Source: Streptomyces tardus (lineage in GTDB: Bacteria; Actinomycetota; Actinomycetes; Streptomycetales; Streptomycetaceae). From it: DNA of 64,000 nt. The notes under the pieces are model-generated. The model was not told the DNA's origin. It did not search any database and worked only from the letters and a program-made list of their open reading frames with translations. Shown piece by piece: positions 46,861 through 57,036 of this stretch. Within the stretch, counting starts at the first letter, position 1. Every line of letters begins with the position of its first letter. Both the position numbers and the translations under genes were made by a program. The stretch covers positions 2,589,097 to 2,653,096 of the forward strand of contig NZ_JAELVF020000001.1 of assembly GCF_018101125.2 (NCBI RefSeq), in the 5' to 3' direction.

Positions 46861-48284
46861 GGGGCCGGCTCGCCGCGATGCCGCTGCGTTCGCGGCTGGC
46901 GCTGCTCACGGCGGTGGTGGTGGCCTGCGCGGTGGCGGCCTGTGCGCTCTCGGCCTGGCTGCTGGTGCGCGGCCAGCTCTACGGCTCGCTGGACGACGCG
47001 CTCCGCGACAACCGGGTGCCGCCCGCACTGGTGGTCGAGCAGGTCAAGGCGGGCGGTTGTACGGCGGTGCCGTCCGAGGAGCGCGCCGCGGTGCCGAACC
47101 CCTTCGACTCCACCGTGCAGATCGTCGACCGCAACGGCACCGACTGCATCGTCTTCGGCCGGGACCAGGTGGCGGTCTCCGAGGACGATGTCGCGGTCGC
47201 CCGCGGCGAGTTGGCCGAGTCGCTGCACAATGCGAGGGGGAAGAACGGGATCGAGCACCGGGTGCTCACCCTCCCGCTGGAGGGCACGGACGCGGCCATG
47301 ACGGTGGCCCGCCCGCTCACCGAGGTCGAGGAGTCGCTGGACCGGCTCGCGCTGGTGCTCGGACTGGTCGCCGCAGCCGGGGTGTTGGGCGCCGCCGCCT
47401 GCGGAGTGGCGCTCGCCGCCGCCGGGTTGCGTCCGGTGGACCGGCTGGCGCAGACCGTCGAACACGTGGCGCGCACCGAGGACCTGGCGGTGCGCATCCC
47501 GGTCGAGGGCGACGACGAGATCGCCCGGCTCTCCCGCTCGTTCAACTCACTGACCGCGGCGCTGGCTTCGTCCCGGGAGCTTCAGCAGCAGCTGATCGCC
47601 GACGCGGGCCACGAGCTGCGCACCCCGCTGACCTCGATGCGGATGAACATCGATCTGCTGGTCCGCAGCGAGGAGTCCGGGCGGCGTCTGCCGGACGGCG
47701 AACGCGCGGAGCTGCTCGGCTCCGTGAAGGCGCAGATGGCCGAACTCTCGTTGCTCATCAAGGACTTGCAGGAACTGAGCCGTCCCGAGGCGATGCCCGC
47801 GCAGGGCGCGCTGGAAGTCATCGCCCTGCACGAGGCGGCCGAACGCGCCGTGGAGCGCGCCCGGTTGCGCGGCACCGGCATCACCCTGACCAGCGAGCTG
47901 GCCCCCTGGTACGTACGCGCCGAACCGGCCACGCTGGAGCGTGCGGTGGTCAACCTGCTGGACAACGCGGTGAAGTTCAGCCCGGCCGGCGGTGCGGTCG
48001 CGGTGTCGCTGGCCGGTGGCACGCTGGAGGTGCGCGACCACGGGCCGGGCGTCCCGGCCGAGGAACTGCCGTACGTCTTCGACCGGTTCTGGCGTTCGCC
48101 GTCCGCGCGCGGTCTGCCCGGCTCGGGGCTCGGGCTGTCGATCGTGGCGCGGGCGGCACGGCGGGCGGGCGGCACGGTGGAGCTTCGCGGCGCCGACAGC
48201 GGCGGCACCAGGGCGCTGCTCAGCCTGCCCGGCGCCCCCGCCCCGCCGCCCGAGGAGGCGCCGGACGGCGCACCGGGGAGCTGA
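46857..48284 (+). CDS. Sensor histidine kinase, HAMP-HisKA type
   Basis: A 475-residue membrane kinase from GTG 46857. Helices near residues 15-38 and 162-185 enclose an extracytoplasmic domain of about 125 residues. A HAMP segment follows ([40 protein letters not shown]), then the H-box [17 protein letters not shown] near 246, N-box [14 protein letters not shown] and G-box [15 protein letters not shown]. The C-terminus ends in a Pro/Glu tail. It partners the regulator whose gene overlaps it. The position after HtrA suggests envelope sensing, but this is inference. Confidence 0.93.
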   Translation: MRGRLAAMPLRSRLALLTAVVVACAVAACALSAWLLVRGQLYGSLDDALRDNRVPPALVVEQVKAGGCTAVPSEERAAVPNPFDSTVQIVDRNGTDCIVFGRDQVAVSEDDVAVARGELAESLHNARGKNGIEHRVLTLPLEGTDAAMTVARPLTEVEESLDRLALVLGLVAAAGVLGAAACGVALAAAGLRPVDRLAQTVEHVARTEDLAVRIPVEGDDEIARLSRSFNSLTAALASSRELQQQLIADAGHELRTPLTSMRMNIDLLVRSEESGRRLPDGERAELLGSVKAQMAELSLLIKDLQELSRPEAMPAQGALEVIALHEAAERAVERARLRGTGITLTSELAPWYVRAEPATLERAVVNLLDNAVKFSPAGGAVAVSLAGGTLEVRDHGPGVPAEELPYVFDRFWRSPSARGLPGSGLGLSIVARAARRAGGTVELRGADSGGTRALLSLPGAPAPPPEEAPDGAPGS

Positions 48285-48300
48285 ACCGGCCGCCCGGCGG

Positions 48301-48340
48301 CGTACGGCGGCGTACGGCGGCGTAGGGCGGCGTAGGGCGG
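48301..48340 (+). repeat. 10-nt tandem repeat CGTACGGCGG
   Basis: Four consecutive 10-nt units (two CGTACGGCGG and two CGTAGGGCGG) occupy the 82-nt gap where the kinase and soxR genes converge. No separate terminator is seen there. Confidence 0.95.
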
Positions 48341-48366
48341 TGCGGCGTGCGGTGCGCGTGTTCGGC

Positions 48367-48837
48367 TCAGGGGCAGCAGCCGTCGCCGGTGAGGTGGCGG
48401 GCGGGCCCGGGGCCCTGCTCGGCCGCCACGTCGTGCGGGTTGGCGAGCGCGCAGGCGGAGAGCGAGAGACAACCGCAGCCGATGCAGTCCGTCAGATCGT
48501 CCCGCAGCTCCTCCAGCTCCCTGATGCGGGCGTTCAGGTCCTCGCGCCAGCACTCGGAGAGGCGTTGCCAGTCCGACGGGGTGGGGGTGCGGTTCTCCGG
48601 CAGCAGCTCCAGCGCGCCGCGGATCTTCTCCAGCGTGATGCCCACCCGCTGGGAGGCCCGGATGAAGGCGACCCGGCGCAGGGTGTCGCGGTGGTAGCGG
48701 CGCTGGTTGCCGGAGGTGCGGGTGCTGTGGATCAGGCCGTTCTTCTCGTAGAAGCGCAGCGCGGAGGTGGCGACCCCACTGCGTTCGGCGACCTGGCCGA
48801 CCGTGAGTTCGCGGGTTTTCCAGGAGACGGGGGTCAT
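48367..48837 (-). CDS. soxR: Redox-sensing MerR-type regulator SoxR
   Basis: A 156-residue iron-sulfur regulator. ATG 48837 is chosen because GGGAGG lies just upstream; ATG 48849 would precede that site. The MerR helix-turn-helix is LTVGQVAERSGVATSALRFYEKNGLIHSTRTSGNQRRY. The coiled dimer helix follows, then the [2Fe-2S] motif CIGCGCLSLSAC (C-X2-C-X-C-X5-C, near residues 117-128). Streptomycete SoxR responds to redox-cycling metabolites. The divergent target is an FMN reductase gene, with a SoxR box between them. Confidence 0.95.
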   Translation of the reverse strand: MTPVSWKTRELTVGQVAERSGVATSALRFYEKNGLIHSTRTSGNQRRYHRDTLRRVAFIRASQRVGITLEKIRGALELLPENRTPTPSDWQRLSECWREDLNARIRELEELRDDLTDCIGCGCLSLSACALANPHDVAAEQGPGPARHLTGDGCCP

Positions 48838-48855
48838 GCCTCCCAGCATAACTTG

Positions 48856-48875
48856 ACTTCAACTTAACTTGAAGT
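48856..48875. promoter_or_regulatory. SoxR operator in the divergent promoter
   Basis: ACTTCAACTTAACTTGAAGT is an inverted repeat with 7-nt arms and a 6-nt centre. It overlaps TTGACT (48853-48858), a -35 candidate for the reductase gene, as expected for MerR-type activation in which the operator fills the spacer. It resembles the known Streptomyces SoxR consensus TTGACCTCAAnnnnnnTTGAGG. It lies 19 nt from the soxR start and about 90 nt from the reductase start. Confidence 0.85.
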
Positions 48876-48963
48876 ACGAGCCTCGTTGTCGTCGGCACAT
48901 CGGTGCCGGGCACGCCCGCTCCGGCACATCCTCGCCGGCAAACGACGACCTCGGGAGACAGCC

Positions 48964-49557
48964 ATGAAGGACGACAGACTGCGCCTCGCAGTGATCATCG
49001 GCAGCGTGCGGGAGGGGCGTTTCGGGGCGACCGTCTCGCGCTGGTTCGCACGCGAGGCCGAGCGGCACGGACGCTTCGAGGTGGAGACGGTCGACCTCGC
49101 CGAGAACGCGCTGCCGCTGGTCATGCCCGGCCCGGGCGGCGCCGTCGACCCGCAGTCCGGCCGGAACCGCAGGGCGCTCGCCGAACACCTCGGCGCCGCC
49201 GACGCGTTCGTGGTCGTCACGCCCGAGTACAACCACAGCTTCCCGGCCGCGCTGAAGAACACCGTCGACTGGTTCCGGGAGGAGTGGCGGGCCAAGCCCG
49301 TCGGGCTGGTCTCCTACGGCGGTCAGAGCGGCGGCATCCGCGCCGCCGAGCAACTGCGCCAGATCTTCCCGGAGATGCACGCGACCACGGTCCGGGACGC
49401 CGTCAGTTTCCACAACGTCTGGGAGGTCTTCGGCGAGGACGGCGAACCCGTGGACTCCGAGGGCAGTGCCGCTGCCGCCAAGGGGCTGCTGGCGCAACTC
49501 GACTGGTGGGGCTCGGCGCTGCGCGACGCCCGCGCCTCCCGCCCCTACCCGGCCTGA
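48964..49557 (+). CDS. NADPH-dependent FMN reductase
   Basis: A 197-residue flavodoxin-fold protein from ATG 48964. The FMN phosphate loop is IIGSVREGRFGATVSRWF near residues 11-28, followed by VVVTPEYNHSFPAALKNTVDW near 84 and GLVSYGGQSGGIRAAEQLR near 113, all typical of the NADPH-dependent FMN reductase family. It lies directly behind the SoxR box and is probably induced by redox-active compounds. Similar reductases are known SoxR targets in S. coelicolor. Confidence 0.93.
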   Translation: MKDDRLRLAVIIGSVREGRFGATVSRWFAREAERHGRFEVETVDLAENALPLVMPGPGGAVDPQSGRNRRALAEHLGAADAFVVVTPEYNHSFPAALKNTVDWFREEWRAKPVGLVSYGGQSGGIRAAEQLRQIFPEMHATTVRDAVSFHNVWEVFGEDGEPVDSEGSAAAAKGLLAQLDWWGSALRDARASRPYPA

Positions 49558-49682
49558 CGCCCCGCCGGACCCGGCCCGGCTGGTACGCCGCAGCCCGCGC
49601 ACGCCGGCCCGCACGCGGCCCGTACCCCGCGGGCGCGCACGCCGGCCCCGTGCGCGGCGCCCCGCGCACACCCGCCCGGACG

Positions 49683-49725
49683 CGCCGAGGTCCGGCTCTC
49701 CGCGGGGGAGAGCCGGACCTCGGCG
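49683..49725. terminator. Bidirectional terminator, FMN reductase/5'-nucleotidase
   Basis: cgccgaggtccggctctcc (49683-49701) and ggagagccggacctcggcg (49707-49725) are perfect complements with a 5-nt loop. The stem of about 19 bp stands between convergent genes. Confidence 0.95.
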
Positions 49726-49775
49726 CAGGTACCGATCGGCCGTCGGCGTACCGATCGGCCGTCGGCGACGGGCGG

Positions 49776-51575
49776 CTACTCCACCACGGTGATGCGGTCC
49801 GCGGCGGGCGCGGCCAGCGGCTCCGCCTCGGAGGAGTTCTCCGTCAGATACGTCTCCAGGGTGTCCCGGTCGACGGATCCGACGTGGTGGTTGCCGCCCT
49901 CGGCGAGGGTCGGGAAGCCGTCACCGCCGGAGGCCAGGAACGAGTTGACGGCGACCCGGTAGGTGCGGTCCGCCTCCAGCGCCTCGCCGTTGATCTTCAC
50001 GGTGTCGGCGACGATCCGGTCCTCGCCGGACCTGGTGAGGTCCAGGGTGTACGTCACGCCGTCCGAGACCTGAAGGATCTTCGGCACCTCCGCGTTGTCC
50101 CCGCCGACCTGCTCGCGCAGCACCTTCAGCAGCTGCTCACCGGTGAGGTCCACCAGGTCCACGGTGTTGGCGAACGGCTGCACCTCGAAGGCCTCGCCGT
50201 ACGTCACCACTCCGTCGCCCTCGTCGCCGGACGCCTTGTGCACCAGGTCGGTGCGGATACCGCCCGGGTTCATCAGGGCCAGCTCCGCGCTGTCGTCCTC
50301 GGTCTTGGCGTACGCCAGCTGCGAGTCGGCGATCAGGTCGCCCAGCGGCGACTCGGGCGCGGTGCGGTCCTGGGTGATGTCCTCGGAGATGTGCCCGATC
50401 GGACGGTTGGCGATGGGCGCGGCCAGCTTGTCCCAGCTCTTGATGAGCCGGCTCAGGTCCTCGGCCCTGCTCTGCTCGCGGTCGACGACCTTGTTCACGC
50501 CCTCGACCGAAGTGCGCACGATGTCGCGGGTCTTGCGGTCGTACTCCATGTTCAGCTCGGTGAAGAGCCGGCCGTTGGAGGCCGCGGAGGTGACCATCCG
50601 GTCGTTGCCCTCCGGGTCGGGCACCGAGCAGACGTACGCCTCGTGGGTGTGGCCGGTGACCAGCGCGTCCACGCCGGCGTCGGTCTTCTTCGCGATGTCG
50701 ACGATCGGCCCGCTGAGCCCGTCGCCGCCGGAGTCGCAGTCGTGGTTGTACGCGGGGGAGGAGGGGAATCCGCCCTCGTGCACCAGCGCGACGACCGCCT
50801 TGACGCCCTTGCGGCGCAGCTCCTCGGTGTACTTGCTGAGGGTCTCCGCCTCGTCGAGGAACTCCAGTCCCTTGATGCCGTCCGGCGCGACGATGCCCGC
50901 GGTGCCCTTGAGCGTCACCCCGATGAAGCCGACCTTGGCGCCCTTCATCTTGCGGACGGTGTACGGGCGCAGCAGCGGCTTCTTGGTCTTCTCGTCGACC
51001 ACGTTGGCGGCGAGGAAGGGGAAGTCGGCACCGCCGAACTCGCTGCCGTCGTTGTAGCAGCCGTCCTCCTCGTGGCAGCCGCCGTTCTGCTTGCGCTTGA
51101 GCTCCTCGGCGCCCTCGTCGAACTCGTGGTTGCCCACTCCCGCGACGTCCAGCTTGAGCTTGTTGAGCGCCTCGATGGTCGGCTCGTCGTGGAAGATGCC
51201 CGACAGCATGGGGCTGGCGCCGACCATGTCACCCGCCGCCACCGTCACCGAACGGTCCTGCCCCTTGCGGGCCTTGCGCAGCGCGGTCGCCAGGTACTCC
51301 ACCCCGCCGGCGTCGATCTGCTCGGTGGTGCCGTCCTCGTGCTCGTGCGTCACCTGCCCGCCGGAGCCCTCCGGCGGTTCGAGCGCGCCGTGGAAATCGT
51401 TGATGGCGAGCATCTGGAGGTCGACGGTGCGGCCGTGGCCCGGCTTGCCGCCGGAGGCCTCGTCGGAGCCGGCGTACGCGGGCAGGGCGGCGGCGCCCAG
51501 CGCGGCCACCGTCACGATGCCGGTCGCCGCGACGCCGATCCTGACTCTCCGCCGACGGTCGGTAGGAGTGGGCAT
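49776..51575 (-). CDS. Secreted 5'-nucleotidase / 2',3'-cyclic phosphodiesterase
   Basis: A 599-residue exported protein. The N-terminus (TDRRRRVRIGVAATGIVTVAALGAAALPAYAG) is a signal peptide with an arginine-rich n-region. The metallophosphatase domain has LQMLAINDFHGAL near residue 52, AAGDMVGASPML near 112, GNHEFDEG near 147 and VTGHTHEAY near 302. The C-terminal 5'-nucleotidase domain (about 370-590) carries LMNPGGIRTDL and VAVNSFLASGGDGF. It probably salvages phosphate and nucleosides outside the cell. The start ATG 51575 has a GGGG-rich site upstream. Confidence 0.93.
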   Translation of the reverse strand: MPTPTDRRRRVRIGVAATGIVTVAALGAAALPAYAGSDEASGGKPGHGRTVDLQMLAINDFHGALEPPEGSGGQVTHEHEDGTTEQIDAGGVEYLATALRKARKGQDRSVTVAAGDMVGASPMLSGIFHDEPTIEALNKLKLDVAGVGNHEFDEGAEELKRKQNGGCHEEDGCYNDGSEFGGADFPFLAANVVDEKTKKPLLRPYTVRKMKGAKVGFIGVTLKGTAGIVAPDGIKGLEFLDEAETLSKYTEELRRKGVKAVVALVHEGGFPSSPAYNHDCDSGGDGLSGPIVDIAKKTDAGVDALVTGHTHEAYVCSVPDPEGNDRMVTSAASNGRLFTELNMEYDRKTRDIVRTSVEGVNKVVDREQSRAEDLSRLIKSWDKLAAPIANRPIGHISEDITQDRTAPESPLGDLIADSQLAYAKTEDDSAELALMNPGGIRTDLVHKASGDEGDGVVTYGEAFEVQPFANTVDLVDLTGEQLLKVLREQVGGDNAEVPKILQVSDGVTYTLDLTRSGEDRIVADTVKINGEALEADRTYRVAVNSFLASGGDGFPTLAEGGNHHVGSVDRDTLETYLTENSSEAEPLAAPAADRITVVE

Positions 51576-51719
51576 GTCGTCTTTACCCCTTGTGGGAGTG
51601 GGAGTTGGGCAGCCCGGACCGTGGTCGGGCGGACCGAGCCTACGGTCAACGCGCGTAGCGCGTCAGGGGGCTCGCGGTAACCACTGGGTATCGGGACGGT
51701 GCGCCGTAGGCTCGTCTCC

Positions 51720-52613
51720 ATGAGTGACGTTGTGGTGGTGGACCAGGTGTCCGAGAGCATCGTCGACGAGGCACTGGCCCTCATCGACGGGGCCGCGCGA
51801 GTCGACGGCCAGCCCGCCGTCTCCGAGCAGGGCAGGCTCCAGCTGCGGGGCGGGCCGAGGGAGGGCGTCTCGCACCATCTGCTGCGCTCGGGCGGACGAC
51901 TCGTGGGGTACGGCCAGCTCGAGGACGCGGACCCGGTGGAGGCACCCGTGGGCGAGTTCGTCGTCCATCCCGAGCACCGCGGACAGGGCTTCGGCAGAGC
52001 GCTCGGCAAGGCGCTGCTGGAGAGTTCCGGACGCCGGCTGCGCATCTGGGCGCACGGCGGCCACGCCGCCGCCCGGCATCTGACGCAGACGCTCGGCCTC
52101 ACTCTCTTCCGTGAACTGCGGCAGCTGCGGATGCCGTTGGACTCCGCTTCGCTCGCCGAACCGTCGTACCCCGAGGACGTCACCGTCCGCACCTTCGTGC
52201 CCGGCAAGGACGACGCCGCATGGCTCGCCGCCAACGCCGCCGCCTTCGCCCACCACCCCGAGCAGGGCTCGCTGGGCCGGCGCGATCTGGACGCCCGCAA
52301 GGAGGAGCCCTGGTTCGATCCGGCCGGTTTCTTCCTCGCCGAGCGCCGGGGGGAGATCGTCGGCTTCCACTGGACCAAGGAACACGCGGCCGAGGGGCTC
52401 GGCGAGGTCTACGTGGTCGGCGTGGTGCCGGGCGCACAGGGCGGCGGCCTCGGCCGGGCGCTGACCCTGAGCGGACTGCGGCACCTCGCCGCGCGCGGAC
52501 TGCCGACCGCCATGCTCTACGTCGACGCGGACAACGCCGCGGCGGTGAGAGTGTACGAGCGGCTCGGGTTCCGCACCCACGAGGTGGACCTGATGTACCG
52601 CACCGAGAGCTGA
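51720..52613 (+). CDS. mshD: Mycothiol synthase
   Basis: A 297-residue double-GNAT enzyme that acetylates Cys-GlcN-Ins in the last step of mycothiol formation. The first GNAT half carries FVVHPEHRGQGFGRALGKALLE near 81-102. The second carries EVYVVGVVPGAQGGGLGRALTLSGLRHL near 228 and closes with MLYVDADNAAAVRVYERLGFRTHEVDLMY, a hallmark of MshD. The start is ATG 51720. mshA, encoding the first pathway enzyme, is 6.8 kb away. Confidence 0.95.
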   Translation: MSDVVVVDQVSESIVDEALALIDGAARVDGQPAVSEQGRLQLRGGPREGVSHHLLRSGGRLVGYGQLEDADPVEAPVGEFVVHPEHRGQGFGRALGKALLESSGRRLRIWAHGGHAAARHLTQTLGLTLFRELRQLRMPLDSASLAEPSYPEDVTVRTFVPGKDDAAWLAANAAAFAHHPEQGSLGRRDLDARKEEPWFDPAGFFLAERRGEIVGFHWTKEHAAEGLGEVYVVGVVPGAQGGGLGRALTLSGLRHLAARGLPTAMLYVDADNAAAVRVYERLGFRTHEVDLMYRTES

Positions 52614-52626
52614 CCCCGCCCCGGCG

Positions 52627-52695
52627 CACCGCCGCTCGTACGCACCGCCGCTCGTACGCACACGCGGGCCCGCTCGTACGCACACGCGGGCCCGC
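52627..52695 (+). repeat. CGTACG-containing tandem repeats between mshD and ppk
   Basis: Two 16-nt units caccgccgctcgtacg (52627-52658) are followed by a 22-nt unit cacacgcgggcccgctcgtacg and a partial copy (52659-52695). They follow the mshD stop by 13 nt. The rest of the gap up to ppk has no gene. Confidence 0.9.
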
Positions 52696-52905
52696 GGTGC
52701 GCGCCGCCGGCCGCCCGCCCGCACCGCGTACCCCGGCCGCCCGAGCGGCCCCGCGCGCATCCCCTGACGGCCATGTCGACGTAACCACCGATTCAGACTC
52801 GGTTGCGACCATCACGGAATGCAGCCGTCCGACGCCTCCCGCGCCGAGCTCTCCCCCGTTCCCGCGGGGGAGGCCGGTTCGCGGCGCGCGCGGAAGAATG
52901 GCGGT

Positions 52906-55245
52906 ATGAGCCAGCAGCCCGCACAGCCCTCAGCGCCGGACCCGTCCGAGAAGCAGGCCGAGAGCGGTCGGAGCCGGACGGGCACGCCCTCGCCCGCTGA
53001 TACGGACGGCGTCCGGCCCGTCGAGGTGCCCGGAGGTGATCGCAGGGGTCAGCCCTCGGTCGGTTCGATCGCCGCGGCCCGACCGAGGACGGTGGCCGCC
53101 GAACCCGAGCTGGTCGCCGACCTGGACGCGGGACTGGACTCCGACCCCGACAGCTACACCGGCGAGGGCGACGACCAGCTTCCGGCGGGCCGCTTCCTGG
53201 ACCGCGAACGCAGCTGGCTCGCCTTCAACGAGCGGGTTCTGGAGCTGGCCGAGGACCCCGCCACACCGCTGCTCGAACGAGCGAACTTCCTGGCCATCTT
53301 CGCCAGCAACCTCGACGAGTTCTTCATGGTCCGCGTCGCCGGACTCAAGCGCAGGATCGCCACCGGTGTCGCCACCCGGTCCGCCTCCGGGCTCCAGCCG
53401 CGCGAGGTGCTGGAGCTGATCTGGACCCGCTCCCGCGAACTGATGGCCCGGCACGCCGCCTGCTACCAGCAGGACGTCGCCCCCGCGCTCGGCGAGGAGG
53501 GCATCCACCTGATCCGCTGGGACGACCTCACGGAGAAGGAGCAGGCCCGCCTGTTCACCCTCTTCCGCCAGCGCATCTACCCGGTGCTCACCCCGCTGGC
53601 GGTCGACCCGGCGCACCCCTTCCCCTACATCTCCGGGCTCTCGCTGAACCTCGCCGTCGTCGTCCGCAATCCGCTCAGCGGCCACCAGCACTTCGCCCGG
53701 GTCAAGGTGCCGCCGCTGCTCTCCCGCTTCCTGGAGGCCTCCCCGCAGCGGTACGTGCCGCTGGAGGACGTGATCGCGGCGCATCTGGAAGAGCTCTTCC
53801 CCGGCATGGAGATGCTGGCGCACCACATGTTCCGGGTCACCCGCAACGAGGACCTCGAAGTCGAGGAGGACGACGCGGAGAACCTGCTCCAGGCACTGGA
53901 GAAGGAGCTGATGCGCCGCCGCTTCGGGCCGCCGGTGCGCCTGGAGGTCGAGGAGACCATCGACCCGTACGTACTCGACCTGCTGGTGCGGGAGTTGAAG
54001 ATCTCCGAGGCGGAGGTCTATCCGCTGCCCGGGCCGCTGGACCTCACCGGCCTCTCGGGCATCGTCCGAGCCATCGAGCTGCCGGAGCTCAGGTACCCGC
54101 GGTTCATCGCCGGCACCCACCGCGATCTGGCCGAGGTCGAGTCGGCCTCGGCGCCCGACATCTTCGCGGCGCTGCGGGAGCGCGACGTGCTCCTCCACCA
54201 CCCCTACGACTCCTTCTCCACCTCCGTGCAGACCTTCCTGGAGCAGGCGGCGGCCGATCCCGACGTGCTCGCCATCAAGCAGACCCTCTACCGCACCTCC
54301 GGCGACTCCCCGATCGTCGACGCCCTCATAGACGCCGCCGAGTCCGGCAAACAGGTCCTCGTACTGGTGGAGATCAAGGCGCGTTTCGACGAGCAGGCCA
54401 ACATCAAGTGGGCCCGCAAGCTGGAGGAGTCCGGCTGCCACGTGGTGTACGGAATCGTGGGGCTGAAGACGCACTGCAAGCTCTCCCTGGTGGTCCGCCA
54501 GGAGGGCGAGGGGCTGCGCCGTTACGCCCACGTCGGTACCGGCAACTACCACCCCAAGACCGCCCGGCTCTACGAGGACCTGGGGCTGCTCACCGCCGAC
54601 CAGCAGGTCGGCGCCGACCTCTCCGACCTGTTCAACCGGCTCTCCGGCTACAGCCGCCGCGAGACCTACCGCAGGCTGCTCGTCGCCCCGACCTCGCTGC
54701 GCGACGGGCTGGTGACCCGTATCCACAAGGAGATCACCCACCACCAGGCCGGCCACCCGGCGTACATCCGCCTCAAGGTCAACTCGATCGTCGACGAGAC
54801 CGTGGTGGACGCGCTCTACCGCGCCTCGCAGGCAGGCGTCCCGATCGACATCTGGGTGCGCGGCATCTGCGCGGTACGGCCCCAACTCCCGGGCCTGAGC
54901 GAGAACATCAGGGTGCGCAGCATCCTCGGCCGCTTCCTGGAGCACTCCCGGATATTCGCCTTCGGCGGGGGCGGCGACCCGGAGATCTGGATCGGCAGCG
55001 CCGATCTGATGCACCGCAATCTCGACCGCAGGATCGAAGCGCTGGTCCGGGTCACCGACCCCGGGCACCGCGCCGCAATCGACCGGCTGCTGGAAACCGG
55101 CGTCGCCGACTCCACCGCCTCCTGGCACCTGGGCCCGGACGGCGACTGGACCAGGCACGCCCACGACGCCGAGGGCCGGCCGCTTCAGAACGTCCAGGAA
55201 ATGCTCATCGACGCCCGGAGGCGCCGACGTGGTCCCACGACATGA
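52906..55245 (+). CDS. ppk: Polyphosphate kinase
   Basis: A 779-residue enzyme that builds polyphosphate from ATP. ATG 52906 was chosen; the frame is open for 29 more codons. About 90 residues of low-complexity sequence precede the conserved start [23 protein letters not shown] near 98. Further blocks are [54 protein letters not shown] near 432, and [22 protein letters not shown] (catalytic His) near 540. The long N-terminus is common in streptomycete PPK. The downstream CHAD gene overlaps its end by 17 nt. Confidence 0.96.
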   Translation: MSQQPAQPSAPDPSEKQAESGRSRTGTPSPADTDGVRPVEVPGGDRRGQPSVGSIAAARPRTVAAEPELVADLDAGLDSDPDSYTGEGDDQLPAGRFLDRERSWLAFNERVLELAEDPATPLLERANFLAIFASNLDEFFMVRVAGLKRRIATGVATRSASGLQPREVLELIWTRSRELMARHAACYQQDVAPALGEEGIHLIRWDDLTEKEQARLFTLFRQRIYPVLTPLAVDPAHPFPYISGLSLNLAVVVRNPLSGHQHFARVKVPPLLSRFLEASPQRYVPLEDVIAAHLEELFPGMEMLAHHMFRVTRNEDLEVEEDDAENLLQALEKELMRRRFGPPVRLEVEETIDPYVLDLLVRELKISEAEVYPLPGPLDLTGLSGIVRAIELPELRYPRFIAGTHRDLAEVESASAPDIFAALRERDVLLHHPYDSFSTSVQTFLEQAAADPDVLAIKQTLYRTSGDSPIVDALIDAAESGKQVLVLVEIKARFDEQANIKWARKLEESGCHVVYGIVGLKTHCKLSLVVRQEGEGLRRYAHVGTGNYHPKTARLYEDLGLLTADQQVGADLSDLFNRLSGYSRRETYRRLLVAPTSLRDGLVTRIHKEITHHQAGHPAYIRLKVNSIVDETVVDALYRASQAGVPIDIWVRGICAVRPQLPGLSENIRVRSILGRFLEHSRIFAFGGGGDPEIWIGSADLMHRNLDRRIEALVRVTDPGHRAAIDRLLETGVADSTASWHLGPDGDWTRHAHDAEGRPLQNVQEMLIDARRRRRGPTT

Positions 55246-56383
55246 CCTGACGGACCAGCGGCGGGCGGCGCGCGCCCCCGCCGCCACCGGACAGCGCCCG
55301 ACAGGTCCACCGGCGGCCCCACCGCTCCAACGGGCGGGCGCCGATCCCGCCGCGGATGTCCGGCCGACCCGGGAGGCCCAGCCGACCCGGGAGGTGCTCG
55401 CCGGGTACCTGCACGAGCGGGCGGGCGAGTTGCTGCGCGGGCTGCGCGCGCACGACGAGGCGGCGGGCAGCGCCGAGACCGCGGCGGAGGCCGCCGAGGC
55501 GGTACGGCTGCTGCGCCGCTCCGCCCGCAGGATCTGCGGCACCCTCCAGACCTTCCGGCCGCTGCTGGACACCGGTTGGTCCGACCGCGTCGGCGCCGAA
55601 CTGCGCTGGCTCGCGGAGGTGTTGGCCAAGGAGCACGAGTACGCCGCCCGGCTGGACCGGTTGCTCACGGCCCTCCACCGGCTCTCCGCGCCGGCCGCCG
55701 GACCGGACGGCGAGAGCGCGGGTTCCGTCGAGGCGCGTACGGGCCGCCCGGGCGTCGGCGCCGCGAAGGCCGGCGCGCTGCTGGAGCGCCAACTCACCCT
55801 CGCCCGTACCCGCGCCCACTCCGCCGCGCTGCGGGCCCTCGGCTCGGGCCGCTTCCACGCGGTCGCCGACGAGATCGCCGTACTCGCCTCGGAGGCCCCG
55901 CTGGACGAGCAGTCCGCCGACCGGCCGGCCGCGCTGACCCTGCGACCGCTCGCCGAACTCACCCACCGCCGTTTCGCGGAGGCCGTGGACGCCCTGCCGC
56001 ACGGCCCGGAAGCCCTCGCGCACACCCTCACCGGAACCGAGGGCCGTCACGACGCCGGCTGGCACCACGTACGGCACCTCGCGCGCCAGACCCGTTACGC
56101 GCTGGAAGTGCTGGAGGGCCCCCGGCCGACGGCCCCCGGACCGGGCGCGGACACCGGTTCCACGACTCCGCTGCACGCCGCGCTCGTACTCGTCGGCCGG
56201 CACCTCACCCGGCACCGGGACGCCGCCGAGGCCGCCGCCGCCGCCTCGGCGGCCGGGCGCACCCCGCGGATCGCCCCGGCGACCGCGTACGCGCTCGGTG
56301 TGCTCCACGCCGACCAGCGGCACGAGGTGGAAGCGGCCAGACTGGCCTTCTGCCGCACCTGGCCGCCCGCCGGCGACCGGTGA
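55229..56383 (+). CDS. CHAD-domain protein
   Basis: A 384-residue helical protein from GTG 55229. The conserved His- and Arg-containing helices include [39 protein letters not shown] and [21 protein letters not shown], typical of CHAD domains, which bind polyphosphate through basic surfaces. The overlap with ppk supports a polyphosphate role. An Ala/Gly-rich insertion near 150-180 and a Pro/Gly linker near 295 separate helices. The first about 45 residues are probably disordered. Confidence 0.88.
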   Translation: MVPRHDLTDQRRAARAPAATGQRPTGPPAAPPLQRAGADPAADVRPTREAQPTREVLAGYLHERAGELLRGLRAHDEAAGSAETAAEAAEAVRLLRRSARRICGTLQTFRPLLDTGWSDRVGAELRWLAEVLAKEHEYAARLDRLLTALHRLSAPAAGPDGESAGSVEARTGRPGVGAAKAGALLERQLTLARTRAHSAALRALGSGRFHAVADEIAVLASEAPLDEQSADRPAALTLRPLAELTHRRFAEAVDALPHGPEALAHTLTGTEGRHDAGWHHVRHLARQTRYALEVLEGPRPTAPGPGADTGSTTPLHAALVLVGRHLTRHRDAAEAAAAASAAGRTPRIAPATAYALGVLHADQRHEVEAARLAFCRTWPPAGDR

Positions 56384-56523
56384 ACCGTCGGAGGCGTCCG
56401 GCGGTTCGCGGGCCGGTGCCGGCGGCAGCCGTACGGGCCCGAGGGGCGTGTGGTGCGGCTGCCGGGGCGCGGTCGGGCCGCTCCGCGGGCGGGCCGCCGA
56501 CGTGAGAGAGGGAGGTGCAGCCC

Positions 56524-57036
56524 ATGCCGGAACGGGCCGAGATCTCACCGACGCCTTCCGCGAGTTCGATGCCTGCCGCCGGGCCGTCGTCTTCCGCTGA
56601 AACGGCGTCTTCCGCGGCACCAGCGGTCGAGCGCGCCGCCGGGCTCGTACGTGCCGCCGGCTGTGTGCTGTGGCGTCGCACCGCGGGCGGGGGAGTGGAG
56701 ATCGCCCTCGTCCACCGGTCCAGGTGGGACGACTGGTCGCACCCGAAGGGCAAGCTCGAACGCGGCGAGCGACCGCGGGACGCGGCGATCCGCGAGGTGC
56801 GCGAGGAGACCGGCATGGTCTGCGTTCCGGGCGCCGCCCTCACCACCGTCCGCTACCCGTCGGGCGGTGGGCGCAAGCAGGTCGACTACTGGGCGGCCGA
56901 GGCCCGGTCAGGCCACTTCGAACCCAACGACGAGGTGGACGCGGTGAGTTGGCTCGCGCCGGACGCCGCCCGCGCACTGCTCACCCGCGCCCGCGACGCG
57001 GACGTGCTCGCCGAGGCCCTCACGACAATCCCTCAG
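56524..57036 (+). pseudogene. NUDIX hydrolase with disrupted 3' end
   Basis: From ATG 56524 (GGGAGGTGCAGCCC upstream) the gene encodes an N-terminal Ser/Ala-rich stretch, then the core AAGLVRAAGCVLWRR, the NUDIX box GKLERGERPRDAAIREVREETGMV (residues about 76-99, with the REVREE motif) and an end ...LLTRARDADVLAEALTTIP. At about 57030 the sequence switches into a 69-nt copy of its own interior (56906-56974) in a different frame, so no normal stop follows and the frame runs on through shadow codons to 58392. About 171 residues of true NUDIX sequence remain, perhaps nearly a full domain. Substrate unknown. Confidence 0.75.

Noticed and set aside
52930..56031. A 1033-codon reverse frame opposite ppk and the CHAD gene
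   Set aside because: No recognisable domain, and it covers two well-supported forward genes; it is a codon-bias shadow.
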